Below, piece after piece: positions 38,320 through 45,588 of a stretch of DNA of 45,588 bases. Origin of the DNA: Nitrospirota bacterium (GTDB lineage Bacteria; Nitrospirota; Thermodesulfovibrionia; Thermodesulfovibrionales; JdFR-88); NCBI GenBank assembly GCA_021789215.1, contig JAJYJS010000014.1, forward strand, positions 1 through 45,588, given 5' to 3'. The stretch's first letter is position 1. Each line of letters opens with the position of its first letter. The notes beneath the pieces were generated by a model, which worked only from the letters and a program-made list of their open reading frames with translations, had not been told where the DNA came from and made no database searches. Made by a program: the position numbers and the translations under genes.

Positions 38320-40842
38320 ATGTTAGAAAAAGGGCCTGAGATCAAAGATAAAACAGCCGGAACGCAGGTGGCCGGAAAAATCAATCCCCGCTCTGCCGCC
38401 TTTTTTGCCCTTCTTGTGGTGTCAGGCTTTGCGGGCAATTATTTCCGCCTGCCGCTTTTCTTCGGCGCTGATTTCGTATTCGGCAGCGTGGCTGCCATGA
38501 TAGCGAACGGCCTTTTCGGGCCGGCGGCCGGCGTTGCCGTCTCCCTTGCCGGGAGCGCCTATACATATTTCCTCTGGGGCCATCCCTACGCAATTGCCGT
38601 TTTCACTGCCGAGGCCCTCTTCGTGGGCCTGGTTTACCGGCGCACCAGCAAGAGCCTGGTCTGCATAGACGGGATATTCTGGCTCCTGCTGGGGATACCG
38701 ATGGTCTGGTTCCTCTATTACGGCCTGCTGCGCATGGACAGGAGCGCGGTGTCGCTTGTCATGTTCAAGGAGAGCGTCAACGGGATACTGAACGCCCTGC
38801 TTGCAAGCCTGTTCATCACGCACATGCCCTTGCGGAAATGGATGCCGTCCAATGGGGCCAGAAAGGCGCTCACGCTCCAGAACATGATATTCGACATCAT
38901 CCTGCTGCTGGTATTCGTGCCGATGCTCTTTGTCACTTTCATAAACGGCAGGGACAGGTATGCCAATATGAAAGGCGATATAAATGACAAGCTGGAAGAC
39001 AAATCTGTGGACGCCCAGGCGATGCTTTCACGGATGGTGCAGAAACGGCTCGACCAGGTGCAGGAGCTTGCCGACAGCGTCTTTCTGAAGTCGCCCGTAC
39101 TGGTTGGGCAGGTCATGCGGGGGATGCCGCGGGACATGGAAAGCGTATACATAGCCAACAGGCTGGGCGCGGTCACATCCATGCTGTGGGCTGAGCGCCT
39201 GGATAAAGGGGAGCCTCCGGAAGCGGACATCTCCGGCAGGCCCTATTTCAGGGAGGCCCGGTCCACCTTGCAGCCCTTCCTGTCCGTCACCCGCGGCAGA
39301 GGCAACCCGCTGGAGCCGGTGTTGCTTGTGAGCGTGCCGGTGGTGAAAGAGGGCCGGTTCGAGGGATGCGTCTCCGGAGAGTTCGACCTTGCGCCCATTC
39401 GGGATGCAATCAGGCAGATACTGAAGGACCTGCCAATGAGCATGACGCTGGTGGACCGGGACAATGCCGTTATCGCCTCCACGGACCCGGCCATGAAGCC
39501 GCTTGAGAGGTTCGCATGGGAAGGCGGCATCAGGTTCAGCAAATTGGGCCCCGGCCTTTATATGTGGCAGCCCTCCGGCAAGATGCCCTCCATGGAGCGG
39601 TGGAGGAGGTCCGGGTACGTAATGGAGACTTTTCTGGATGGCAATATCCCCTGGAAGCTGATAGTCGAGGCCCCGGTGGCGCCGCACAGGGAGGCCCTTT
39701 TTGCGGGTTATGTCAGGAACATGCAGATGATGCTGTTTATCTCGGTCATTGCCGTCATGCTCTCAACCATATTGAGCCGCAAACTGGCCAGCCCGCTGCT
39801 AAAGCTGGAAGATGTCACCAACGACCTGCCCGCAAACCTCTCCGTTTATAAGGATATCGAGTGGCCCCGCAGCTCGATCGTCGAGATAGACTCCCTCGTG
39901 GGCAATTTCAGGGAGATGGGGAGAGTATTGGGCGAGACGTTCTATGAGGTGGGAGTCGCAAACGCGGCCCTGAAGGACCGGGCAACCCAACTGGAGCGCG
40001 CCAATGCCGAGCTGAAGGCCGCGCAGTCCCGCATACTCCAGCAGGAGAAAATGGCCTCGATAGGCCAGCTTGCGGCCGGAGTCGCCCACGAGATCAACAA
40101 TCCCATAGGATACATAATGAGCAATCTGGGGACGCTGCAAAAATATGTGGAGCGGTTCTCCATCTTTATCAAGGCCCAGTCGGAGGCGGTGGAGAAGCTG
40201 GCGGCGGGGCAGCCTGAGGATGCCGGAGCGGTGCGCGGGCATGTGGAGGACCAGAAAAAGGCGCTGAAACTGGACTATATAATGGATGACGCGGCCACGC
40301 TGATAACTGAGTCTGTCGAGGGGGCTGAAAGGGTCAAGGGCATAGTGAGGGACCTAAAGAGCTTCTCCCGCGTGGACGAGGCGGAGCAGAAAATGGCCGA
40401 CATCAACGCCGGGCTGGAAAGCACCATCAACATCGTCTGGAACGAGCTGAAATACAAGGCCACCCTGAAAAAGGAATATGGGCAGATACCCCTCACGAGG
40501 TGCAACCCCGGCCAGCTCAACCAGGTTTTCATGAACCTGCTTGTAAACGCCGCGCAGTCGATCGGGAAACACGGCGAGATAGTGGTGAGGACATGGAACG
40601 GCGACGGAAACGTGAATGTATCGGTTTCGGACACCGGGTGCGGGATCCCGCAGGACAAAACCGGCAGGATTTTCGAGCCGTTCTATACGACAAAGGAGGT
40701 GGGCAAGGGCACCGGCCTGGGGCTGAGCATCGCCTACGACATAGTGGTCAAGAAGCACCACGGCGAGATAAAGGTGGAAAGCGAGCCCGGAAAGGGCTCC
40801 GTGTTCACGGTGAGAATCCCCGTTGTGGAGGGGGAGGGATAA
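38320..40842 (+). CDS. Membrane sensor histidine kinase (NtrB-like)
   Basis: 840 residues. An N-terminal block of about six membrane helices (residues 25-175) of the kind seen in integral-membrane sensor domains is followed by another helix, a dCache/PAS-like extracytoplasmic domain (about 240-470), a helix (MQMMLFISVIAVMLSTIL) and a HAMP-like region. Then comes a coiled-coil, HisKA (ASIGQLAAGVAHEINNPIGYIMSNLG, His590) and HATPase (N box NQVFMNLLVNAAQSIG, DTGCGIP, GKGTGLGLSIAYDIV). The acceptor-type module resembles NtrB/AtoS kinases that pair with sigma-54 activators. No response regulator gene is adjacent. The start is tentative, because only a weak ribosome site is seen. Confidence 0.8.
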   Translation: MLEKGPEIKDKTAGTQVAGKINPRSAAFFALLVVSGFAGNYFRLPLFFGADFVFGSVAAMIANGLFGPAAGVAVSLAGSAYTYFLWGHPYAIAVFTAEALFVGLVYRRTSKSLVCIDGIFWLLLGIPMVWFLYYGLLRMDRSAVSLVMFKESVNGILNALLASLFITHMPLRKWMPSNGARKALTLQNMIFDIILLLVFVPMLFVTFINGRDRYANMKGDINDKLEDKSVDAQAMLSRMVQKRLDQVQELADSVFLKSPVLVGQVMRGMPRDMESVYIANRLGAVTSMLWAERLDKGEPPEADISGRPYFREARSTLQPFLSVTRGRGNPLEPVLLVSVPVVKEGRFEGCVSGEFDLAPIRDAIRQILKDLPMSMTLVDRDNAVIASTDPAMKPLERFAWEGGIRFSKLGPGLYMWQPSGKMPSMERWRRSGYVMETFLDGNIPWKLIVEAPVAPHREALFAGYVRNMQMMLFISVIAVMLSTILSRKLASPLLKLEDVTNDLPANLSVYKDIEWPRSSIVEIDSLVGNFREMGRVLGETFYEVGVANAALKDRATQLERANAELKAAQSRILQQEKMASIGQLAAGVAHEINNPIGYIMSNLGTLQKYVERFSIFIKAQSEAVEKLAAGQPEDAGAVRGHVEDQKKALKLDYIMDDAATLITESVEGAERVKGIVRDLKSFSRVDEAEQKMADINAGLESTINIVWNELKYKATLKKEYGQIPLTRCNPGQLNQVFMNLLVNAAQSIGKHGEIVVRTWNGDGNVNVSVSDTGCGIPQDKTGRIFEPFYTTKEVGKGTGLGLSIAYDIVVKKHHGEIKVESEPGKGSVFTVRIPVVEGEG

Positions 40843-40847
40843 AAAAA

Positions 40848-40931
40848 TGCCGGTGGGGGGAATCGAACCCCCACGAGGTTGCCCTCACCGGATTTTGAGT
40901 CCGGCGCGTCTGCCAGTTCCACCACACCGGC
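40848..40931 (-). tRNA. tRNA-Leu (CAA anticodon)
   Basis: Read on the minus strand: acceptor stem GCCGGTG / CACCGGC, D arm with AACTGGCAGACGC, anticodon stem-loop CCGGA-CTCAAAA-TCCGG giving anticodon CAA, a long variable arm (GAGGGCAACCTC) typical of class II Leu/Ser tRNAs, and T arm GGGGGTTCGATTCCCCC. Discriminator A at 40848; CCA is not encoded. A T-run follows on the minus strand. The 84-nt gene sits 5 bp from the stop of the convergent kinase gene. Confidence 0.95.
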
Positions 40932-40952
40932 TGGCTGGAAAAAATAAAAAAA

Positions 40953-41144
40953 CTACTTCCCGCGCATACGCAAAAAGTTCTCTATGCTGCGGTCGTAGGT
41001 CCTCTCGTACTCCGCGTTGAAGTAGCAGGCCGGAAGCTCGCCGCTTTCCCTGTGATGGCTTACGCACAGGCAGCACTTCCCCTTCCGCTCGCAGGGATAC
41101 GTGCACGCGCAGCGCGCCTTGTTCTTTTCAACAACGCAATCCAT
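40953..41144 (-). CDS. DUF6485-type small cysteine-rich protein
   Basis: 63 residues with eight cysteines, starting MDCVVEKNKARCACTYPCERKG, then KCCLCVSHHRESGELPACYF and AEYERTYDRSIENFLR. This matches the DUF6485 family, common in anaerobes. The Cys spacing (CxC, CxxxxxxCC, CxxC) suggests a structural Zn or Fe-S site. A GGAGG lies 11 bp upstream of the ATG. It sits between the tRNA and mnmE. Function unknown. Confidence 0.75.
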   Translation of the reverse strand: MDCVVEKNKARCACTYPCERKGKCCLCVSHHRESGELPACYFNAEYERTYDRSIENFLRMRGK

Positions 41145-41181
41145 ACAAAAAATGACCTCCGGACAGATTAATTATTATATC

Positions 41182-42573
41182 TCATTTCCCGATGCAGAAT
41201 TCATCAAATATTTTGCGCAGGATGTCCTCCGTCGTTACCATGCCCGTTATCTCGCCCAGTGCATCGAGGGCGTCGCGCAGCTCTATGGAGACCACCTCAA
41301 GCGGCATCCCGTCCGAAAGCGCCCCGCCCCCCCTCTCAAGCGCCTGGGCCGCACGCTCCAGGGCCGTCTTGTGGCGGAGGCTGGTGATGATCGCGCCTGG
41401 GGCGGCCTCGGCGGGATCCTTTGCGCGGGACGTGAAGGACTCCCGTATCCTTTCCTTCAGCGCCTCAAGGCCCGCACCCGTTTTGGCCGAGACGCTTATG
41501 CAATCGCCGCTTTCTCCGGGCCGCCATGCCCGAGGGAGGTCTGCCTTGTTCACCGCCACGATGCGCTTTTTCCCCTCCGCGGCCTCAAGCACCTCCCTGT
41601 CCTCATCCGTAAGCCTGGCGCTGCCGTCCAGCACGCAGATGACAAGGTCCGCCCCCTCGATTGCCTGCCTGCTGCGCCTGACACCCTCCATCTCGGCAAT
41701 GTCCTCCGTCCGCCTGATGCCCGCCGTGTCCATGATGCGCAGGGCGAACCCGCCTATGTTTATGTATTCCGAGATGACATCCCTTGTCGTGCCAGGCAGC
41801 GGGGTGACGATGGCGCGCTCCTGGCCGAGCAGGGCATTCAGGAGCGAGGACTTGCCCACGTTGGCCCGCCCGGCGATCGCCGTTTTCAGCCCTTCGCGGA
41901 TGAGTCTGCCCTCTTCGTAAGTGCGCGAGAGGGCGAGGAGATTTTCCCTTGCCTGCTCTATCCCGGCCTTTAGCTGGCCCTCAGTCTTTTCCTCTATCCC
42001 TTCCTCGGGGAAATCCAGGTACGCCTCCATATGGGCGCAGATGTCCGCAAGCCCGTCCCTGACGGCGTTTATCTTCCCGGAGAGGCCGCCCGAAAGCTGC
42101 TCCAGCGCAAGTTTTTCCGCCTGGGCGGACTTTGCCTGGATAAGCTCCAATACCGCTTCGGCCTGAGAAAGGTCTATCCTGCCGTTAAGGAATGCGCGTT
42201 TGGTGAACTCCCCCGGCTCCGCAAGCCGTGCCCCCCCGTTAAGCACAAGCTCAAGCGTCTTTCTTGCGGGGATGCCCCCGCCGTGGCAGTTTATCTCTAT
42301 CATGTCCTCGCGGGTGTAGGTGTTTGGGGCCCTCATGACGGAGAGAAGGACTTCGTCCACCTGCTCCCCGGTTGCCGGGTCCGCTATAAATCCGTAGAGC
42401 ATCCTGTGGCTTTTGGCTGCCGAAGGTCTTTTTCTTTTCTTCCCGTCCTTTACGGAGCTGGAAAAAATCCCGTCAGCGATATAAAGCGCCTTTGGGCCGC
42501 TCAGCCTCACTATTGCGATGCCTCCCTCCCCCGGCGGGGTGGATATGGCGGCTATTGTATCGTTTTCGCCCAT
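41182..42573 (-). CDS. mnmE: tRNA modification GTPase MnmE
   Basis: 463 residues, usual family length. The tetrahydrofolate-binding N-terminal domain starts DTIAAISTPPGEGGIAIVRLSG. The G domain has GRANVGKSSLLN (P-loop), GTTRD, DTAG and NKAD. The protein ends in the conserved CIGK. MnmE works with MnmG to add 5-carboxymethylaminomethyl groups to the wobble uridine of several tRNAs. It is transcribed away from the Old Yellow Enzyme gene; its neighbour on the same strand is DUF6485. Confidence 0.97.
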   Translation of the reverse strand: MGENDTIAAISTPPGEGGIAIVRLSGPKALYIADGIFSSSVKDGKKRKRPSAAKSHRMLYGFIADPATGEQVDEVLLSVMRAPNTYTREDMIEINCHGGGIPARKTLELVLNGGARLAEPGEFTKRAFLNGRIDLSQAEAVLELIQAKSAQAEKLALEQLSGGLSGKINAVRDGLADICAHMEAYLDFPEEGIEEKTEGQLKAGIEQARENLLALSRTYEEGRLIREGLKTAIAGRANVGKSSLLNALLGQERAIVTPLPGTTRDVISEYINIGGFALRIMDTAGIRRTEDIAEMEGVRRSRQAIEGADLVICVLDGSARLTDEDREVLEAAEGKKRIVAVNKADLPRAWRPGESGDCISVSAKTGAGLEALKERIRESFTSRAKDPAEAAPGAIITSLRHKTALERAAQALERGGGALSDGMPLEVVSIELRDALDALGEITGMVTTEDILRKIFDEFCIGK

Positions 42574-42645
42574 AATTTAAAATTAATCAATCAGGGCCGC
42601 AGATGTCCAATCCGATTTTTTATGGAGGAAGGGGAAACAAAAAAA

Positions 42646-43737
42646 ATGCTCTTTGAGCCTGTATCGATATCCGGCCTTACGGCCAAAAACAGGATTGTGC
42701 GCTCGGCCACATATGAAAAGAGGGCCGACGAGGACGGGTTTGCCACCGAAGAATTGATAAACATGTACGAGGAGCTTGCCAGGGGAGGCGTGGGGCTTAT
42801 CGTTACGGGCGTTGCGCTTGTGCATCCAAGCGGCAGGGGCATGCCAAAGATGCTCTCTGTCCACAGCGACAGGTACATAGATAAATTAAGTGAGCTTACC
42901 GGCAGGGTGCACGCTGCCGGCGGCGTGATCGCGCTCCAGCTGCTGCACGGCGGAAGGCAGTGCCCTCCGCTCTATATAGGCGGAGAGGCCCCCATGGCCC
43001 CCTCCGAGGTGCCGGACACCTCCACCGGCATCACCCCGCGTGCGATGCGGGACGAAGAGATATGGATGATAATAGAAGCCTTCGGCGAGGCCGCAAGGCG
43101 GGGGCTTGCCGCGGGGTTCGACGCGGTGCAGATACACGCCGCGCACGGATATCTTGTGAGCAGTTTCCTGTCCCCGTACACAAACCGCAGGGACGACTAC
43201 TGGGGCGGGGACGAGGAACGCAGGTTCCATTTTGTGGAGGAGGCGTACAAGGCGATGAGGGCCGGGGCCGGGAAAAGCTTCCCGCTCATGATAAAGATGA
43301 ACGGAGACGACCTTCTGCCGGGCGGCATCACCCCCGGGGAGAGCATGAGGGCCGCCCGGAGGCTTGAGGACATGGGGATTGACGCCATAGAGATAAGCGG
43401 CGGGATGAGGGAGTCCGCAATAAAGACCATAAGGCCGGGTATTCTCAAGCCGCAGGACGAGGCATATTTCAGAGATATCGGCGCACTGTTTAAAAAGAAT
43501 GTGAGCGTCCCGGTGATAGTTACGGGCGGGATGCGCACCAGGAAGGTCATGGAGGGGGTGCTTAAGCGCGGGGAGGCGGACCTGGCCGGCATGAGCAGGC
43601 CCCTCATAAGGCAGCCGGACCTGCCAAAACTGTTTAAACAGGGCAGGGAGAAGGCGGACTGCATCTCCTGCAACAAGTGCGCGAATTTCCTTAAGCTGGA
43701 CACCGTAAGGTGCGTCGCGCTTGAGGAAGGGGCCTGA
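42646..43737 (+). CDS. Old Yellow Enzyme-family NADH:flavin oxidoreductase
   Basis: 363 residues from ATG 42646 (an in-frame ATG at 42622 has no ribosome site before it). FMN-binding TIM-barrel motifs are present: VRSATYEKRADEDG, LQLLHGGRQ, QIHAAHGYLVSSFLSPYTNRRDDYWGG, MIKMNGDD, VIVTGGMRT and MSRPLIRQPDL. A cysteine cluster CISCNKC near the end plus a further Cys (TVRC) recalls the Fe-S site of the 2,4-dienoyl-CoA reductase branch, but the FAD domain is absent. Probably reduces activated C=C bonds. Substrate not assignable. Confidence 0.85.
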   Translation: MLFEPVSISGLTAKNRIVRSATYEKRADEDGFATEELINMYEELARGGVGLIVTGVALVHPSGRGMPKMLSVHSDRYIDKLSELTGRVHAAGGVIALQLLHGGRQCPPLYIGGEAPMAPSEVPDTSTGITPRAMRDEEIWMIIEAFGEAARRGLAAGFDAVQIHAAHGYLVSSFLSPYTNRRDDYWGGDEERRFHFVEEAYKAMRAGAGKSFPLMIKMNGDDLLPGGITPGESMRAARRLEDMGIDAIEISGGMRESAIKTIRPGILKPQDEAYFRDIGALFKKNVSVPVIVTGGMRTRKVMEGVLKRGEADLAGMSRPLIRQPDLPKLFKQGREKADCISCNKCANFLKLDTVRCVALEEGA

Positions 43738-43748
43738 AAAAAACAATC

Positions 43749-44516
43749 TTGAAGCCCGGACTGAGCCAGAATTTCCTGTTCGACCCTTCCATCCTCAAAA
43801 GGATAGTGGCGGCATCGGGCATTGGCCCGGAGGACACGGTTGTCGAGATAGGCCCCGGCCTCGGCACCCTCACGGGCGAGCTTTGCCGCAGGGCCGGGAA
43901 AGTGGTGGCCATCGAGGTGGACAGGCGGCTTTACGAGCGGATGAAGGCGCGTGAGGCCGGGTTCAGGAACCTGACAGTGGAACTTGGGGACGCGCTCAGG
44001 TTCCCGTATGGGGACTTGGGGGAGTTCCGGGTTGTGGCGAACATCCCCTACCACATAACGACGCCCATCATATTCAGGCTCCTTGAGGAAAAGGGCCTGC
44101 GCTCCATGACGCTCACCATCCAGAAGGAGGTCGCCCAGAGGATTGCCGCCGGGCCCGGCTCGAAGACTTACGGCGTTTTGTCCCTGATGGTGCAGTACCG
44201 GGGGAGGCCGGAGCTTAAGTTTACGATACCAAGGGGGGCGTTCCGCCCGGTGCCAAAGGTGGACTCCGCCTGCATCCATATAGATGTTCACGTCAGGCCG
44301 CCCGTTGCGGTCAGGGACGAGGCGCTCCTTTTCAGGCTTGTAAAGGCCGCGTTCTCCCAGCGGAGAAAGACGGTTGCAAACGGGATAAAATCCGTCTGCG
44401 GGGAAGGGACTCTGGAGGCGCTCCGCAGGGCGGGGATTGAGGCTGGAAGGAGGCCGGAGACGCTTTCGCTGGAGGAGTTCGCGCGGCTCGCGGACGCCGC
44501 GTTCCCATTACTCTAA
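43749..44516 (+). CDS. rsmA: 16S rRNA dimethyladenosine transferase RsmA (KsgA)
   Basis: 255 residues. Adds four methyl groups to two adjacent adenines near the 3' end of 16S rRNA during ribosome assembly. Motifs: QNFLFDPSILKRIV at the N terminus, SAM site VVEIGPGLGTLTGEL, and catalytic NIPYHITTPIIF, then AFRPVPKVDSACIHI and AAFSQRRKTVANGI. The start is uncertain: TTG at 43749 has no SD close by, whereas CTG at 43734, overlapping the stop of the preceding gene, lies about 5 bp from GAGGAAGGG and would add KKTI, close to the MKK-type N terminus of many homologues. The TAA is inside the left end of a repeat element. Confidence 0.93.
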   Translation: MKPGLSQNFLFDPSILKRIVAASGIGPEDTVVEIGPGLGTLTGELCRRAGKVVAIEVDRRLYERMKAREAGFRNLTVELGDALRFPYGDLGEFRVVANIPYHITTPIIFRLLEEKGLRSMTLTIQKEVAQRIAAGPGSKTYGVLSLMVQYRGRPELKFTIPRGAFRPVPKVDSACIHIDVHVRPPVAVRDEALLFRLVKAAFSQRRKTVANGIKSVCGEGTLEALRRAGIEAGRRPETLSLEEFARLADAAFPLL

Positions 44517-44705
44517 TGTGGGTGCTGAAAAAGTCCCATTTTGAGTCATTGCGAGGAGCTTAAAGCGCCGGCTGGCGCGAGCGCTGACTAGCGCAAGCGA
44601 CGAAGCAATCTCATAAAAAATTGCTGATTAATATAAAAAACGGGATTGCTTTGCTTCGCAATATTCATTGCTTTGCTCGCAATGACAGTCAAAACAGTTT
44701 TTCAG
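44512..44705. repeat. Nested hairpin repeat element, copy B
   Basis: Starts TCTAATGTGGG (end of rsmA) and contains the stem pairs CTGAAAAA (44525-44532) / TTTTTCAG (44698-44705) and GTCATTGCGAG (44545-44555) / CTCGCAATGAC (44676-44686), with AGCAATCTCA in between. The same features are in copy A at 16643-16773. The right end lacks the CCACATTAG terminus, so it is either decayed or a variant. Between 44517 and 44813 no gene is supported. Confidence 0.6.
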
Positions 44706-44813
44706 CGAGGACACAAAAAAGATGACATGGTCCCCATGTACAATGTCCGCCCTCCTGTTCTAATCTCCATGCGGGAGAGATTTCCTGTTCTCCGGGAGAG
44801 GAGGCGCTGCGCG

Positions 44814-44987
44814 GTGACAAAAAAAGAGAGGCAGATAGCCTGGAAAAAAAGGGAGCTTGCGCGGGTGTTGCTGGCCTCCGGGCGTACTTGCAGGGAGGTG
44901 GCCGAGGCGCTCGATATCAGCGTGGGGAGCGTCCACAACATCATGAAGGAGTCCGGCGAGAGGGTCGGGCCGAAGGGGGAGAGTTAA
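44814..44987 (+). CDS. Small helix-turn-helix protein
   Basis: 57 residues from GTG 44814, chosen for the strong GGGAGAGGAGG upstream. Longer starts in the same frame run back through the repeat and are less likely. The protein is mainly an HTH: ERQIAWKKRELARVLLASGRTCREVAEALDISVGSVHNIMKESGE. It resembles the resolvase/sigma-region-4-like HTH that recognises DNA through a single helix. The stop overlaps the 3' end of the convergent HD-domain gene. Function unknown; possibly a small regulator. Confidence 0.55.
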   Translation: MTKKERQIAWKKRELARVLLASGRTCREVAEALDISVGSVHNIMKESGERVGPKGES

Positions 44988-45532
44988 AAATGGCCGAAAA
45001 GCCTGAGCCAGCCGTCGAAGACAGCGAGCTTGTCCTCCCCATAGCGTGCGATGGAGCGCCTGACCTCTTCCACGGGCTTCTCCCTCGCGGGGGTCTTGCC
45101 GCCCTTGGAGTAGAACTTGTCCGCAAAGCAGACGATTATCTCCTCTATGCTCCGGGGGGTCATGTCCCGCGCGGGGAGGGGGAGGCCGTGGGTGCGGATG
45201 TCTCCGGCGGTTATCCCCACGCCCACATGCCTTTCGGCGACGAGGGCGTGACGCGGGAGGCCCGCGTTCTCAAGGATCTCCCTGCCCAGGTATCCGTGGC
45301 AGATGTAGGGCTTGTCCCCGTGGCAGCCGATGGATGGGGCGCCGGTGAGGAAGATGGCGATATCGTGGAGCATCGAGGCCTCGAAGATGAAGTCCGGGTC
45401 CGGGGCCAGGTGCGGGACCTTTCCGGCGGTTTCAAGCGCCTTTCCGGCCACAAGCCGGGAATGCTCCGTGAGGAGCCTCAGCGAGAGGCTTCCCGGCGGA
45501 TAGAATTTTTCTATTAATTCGAGGGGTTCCAC
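44984..45532 (-). CDS. HD-domain phosphohydrolase
   Basis: 182 residues from GTG 45532. The metal-binding HD signature is clear: His in TEHSRLVAGKALE, His-Asp in EASMLHDIAIFL, His in GYLGREI region (CHGYLG), His in RHALVAERH. Similar proteins (TIGR00295-like) hydrolyse nucleotides or phosphate esters; the substrate is not known. The ribosome site is weak. TATAAT on the minus strand at 45545-45550 could be its -10 box. Confidence 0.8.
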   Translation of the reverse strand: MEPLELIEKFYPPGSLSLRLLTEHSRLVAGKALETAGKVPHLAPDPDFIFEASMLHDIAIFLTGAPSIGCHGDKPYICHGYLGREILENAGLPRHALVAERHVGVGITAGDIRTHGLPLPARDMTPRSIEEIIVCFADKFYSKGGKTPAREKPVEEVRRSIARYGEDKLAVFDGWLRLFGHF

Positions 45533-45549
45533 GGGTCAGCACTTATTAT

Positions 45550-45580
45550 AACACGGCAATATTCTTGTAATTGCCGTGTT
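45550..45580. other. Perfect 11-bp inverted repeat at the window end
   Basis: AACACGGCAAT (45550-45560) and ATTGCCGTGTT (45570-45580) form an exact hairpin with a 9-nt loop, followed on the plus strand by TTTTAAG. It may be a terminator for plus-strand transcription or an operator in the promoter region of the HD-domain gene. Context beyond the window edge is missing. Confidence 0.4.
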
Positions 45581-45588
45581 TTTAAGTT

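Noticed and set aside
44646-44813. Longer start of the small HTH protein inside the repeat region
   Set aside because: The N-terminal part is translated repeat sequence, and a strong ribosome site supports GTG 44814.
1-45588. CRISPR array, prophage or insertion sequence
   Set aside because: No regularly spaced repeats, transposase, integrase or phage genes were seen; repeats are short hairpin elements without transposase.

Overview
This 45.6 kb window is a gene-dense bacterial contig, GC-rich, with short operons and frequent ATGA stop/start overlaps. The gene content points to a strict or facultative anaerobe that respires through multiheme c-type cytochromes: three multiheme cytochromes, an HybA/HybB/cytochrome-b membrane complex, ResB, and two sensor kinases, one carrying a heme-c motif. 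A GeoRSP-type radical SAM cassette, a YedE/FdhT-type selenium-metabolism transporter and a DsrEFH/SQR sulfur module fit Nitrospirota or Desulfobacterota/Geobacter-like lineages. That placement is inferred from gene content only; no marker gene in the window settles it.

Layout. (1) 1-6.3 kb: 3' end of a secreted multiheme cytochrome, three exported proteins with carboxypeptidase-regulatory-like (CnaB-like) folds, a large parallel beta-helix protein, and a 20-residue peptide gene ending in VHPC with its own ribosome site and terminator. (2) 6.3-9.4 kb: small solute-binding-like protein, ResB, PhnD-type lipoprotein and a TPR protein. (3) 9.4-18 kb: an apparent selenium/sulfur region. It holds YedE/FdhT-like transporter, ArsP-like permease, cupin, a GeoRSP cassette (PqqD-like, radical SAM/SPASM, and a SPASM partner that has lost the radical-SAM cysteines), an ArsR regulator, a DsrE-like protein whose frame runs through a UGA at the position of a conserved cysteine (a probable selenoprotein), DsrF- and DsrH-like proteins, and a sulfide:quinone oxidoreductase-like flavoprotein. 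(4) 18-24 kb: MMPL-type RND exporter, LolA-like protein, DUF1302-like porin, M56 peptidase. (5) 24.2-32.5 kb: respiratory operon (two paralogous small membrane proteins, c3-like cytochrome, Tat-exported ferredoxin, HybB/NrfD, 13-heme cytochrome, cytochrome b) followed by a NarL-type two-component pair. (6) 32.6-38.2 kb, minus strand: CusCBA/CzcCBA-type metal efflux system. (7) 38.3-45.6 kb: orphan sensor kinase, tRNA-Leu(CAA), DUF6485 protein, MnmE, Old Yellow Enzyme homologue, RsmA, a small HTH protein and an HD-domain protein.

The most interesting signals are the UGA-containing DsrE homologue with a bacterial SECIS-like hairpin, its association with the YedE/FdhT-like transporter and GeoRSP maturase genes, and the unannotated 20-residue peptide, a candidate modified-peptide precursor. 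Also notable are dispersed hairpin repeats whose ends supply stop codons or ribosome sites of neighbouring genes, and a kinase with a CHRCH heme motif beside a cytochrome operon. No CRISPR array, insertion sequence or phage gene was seen.
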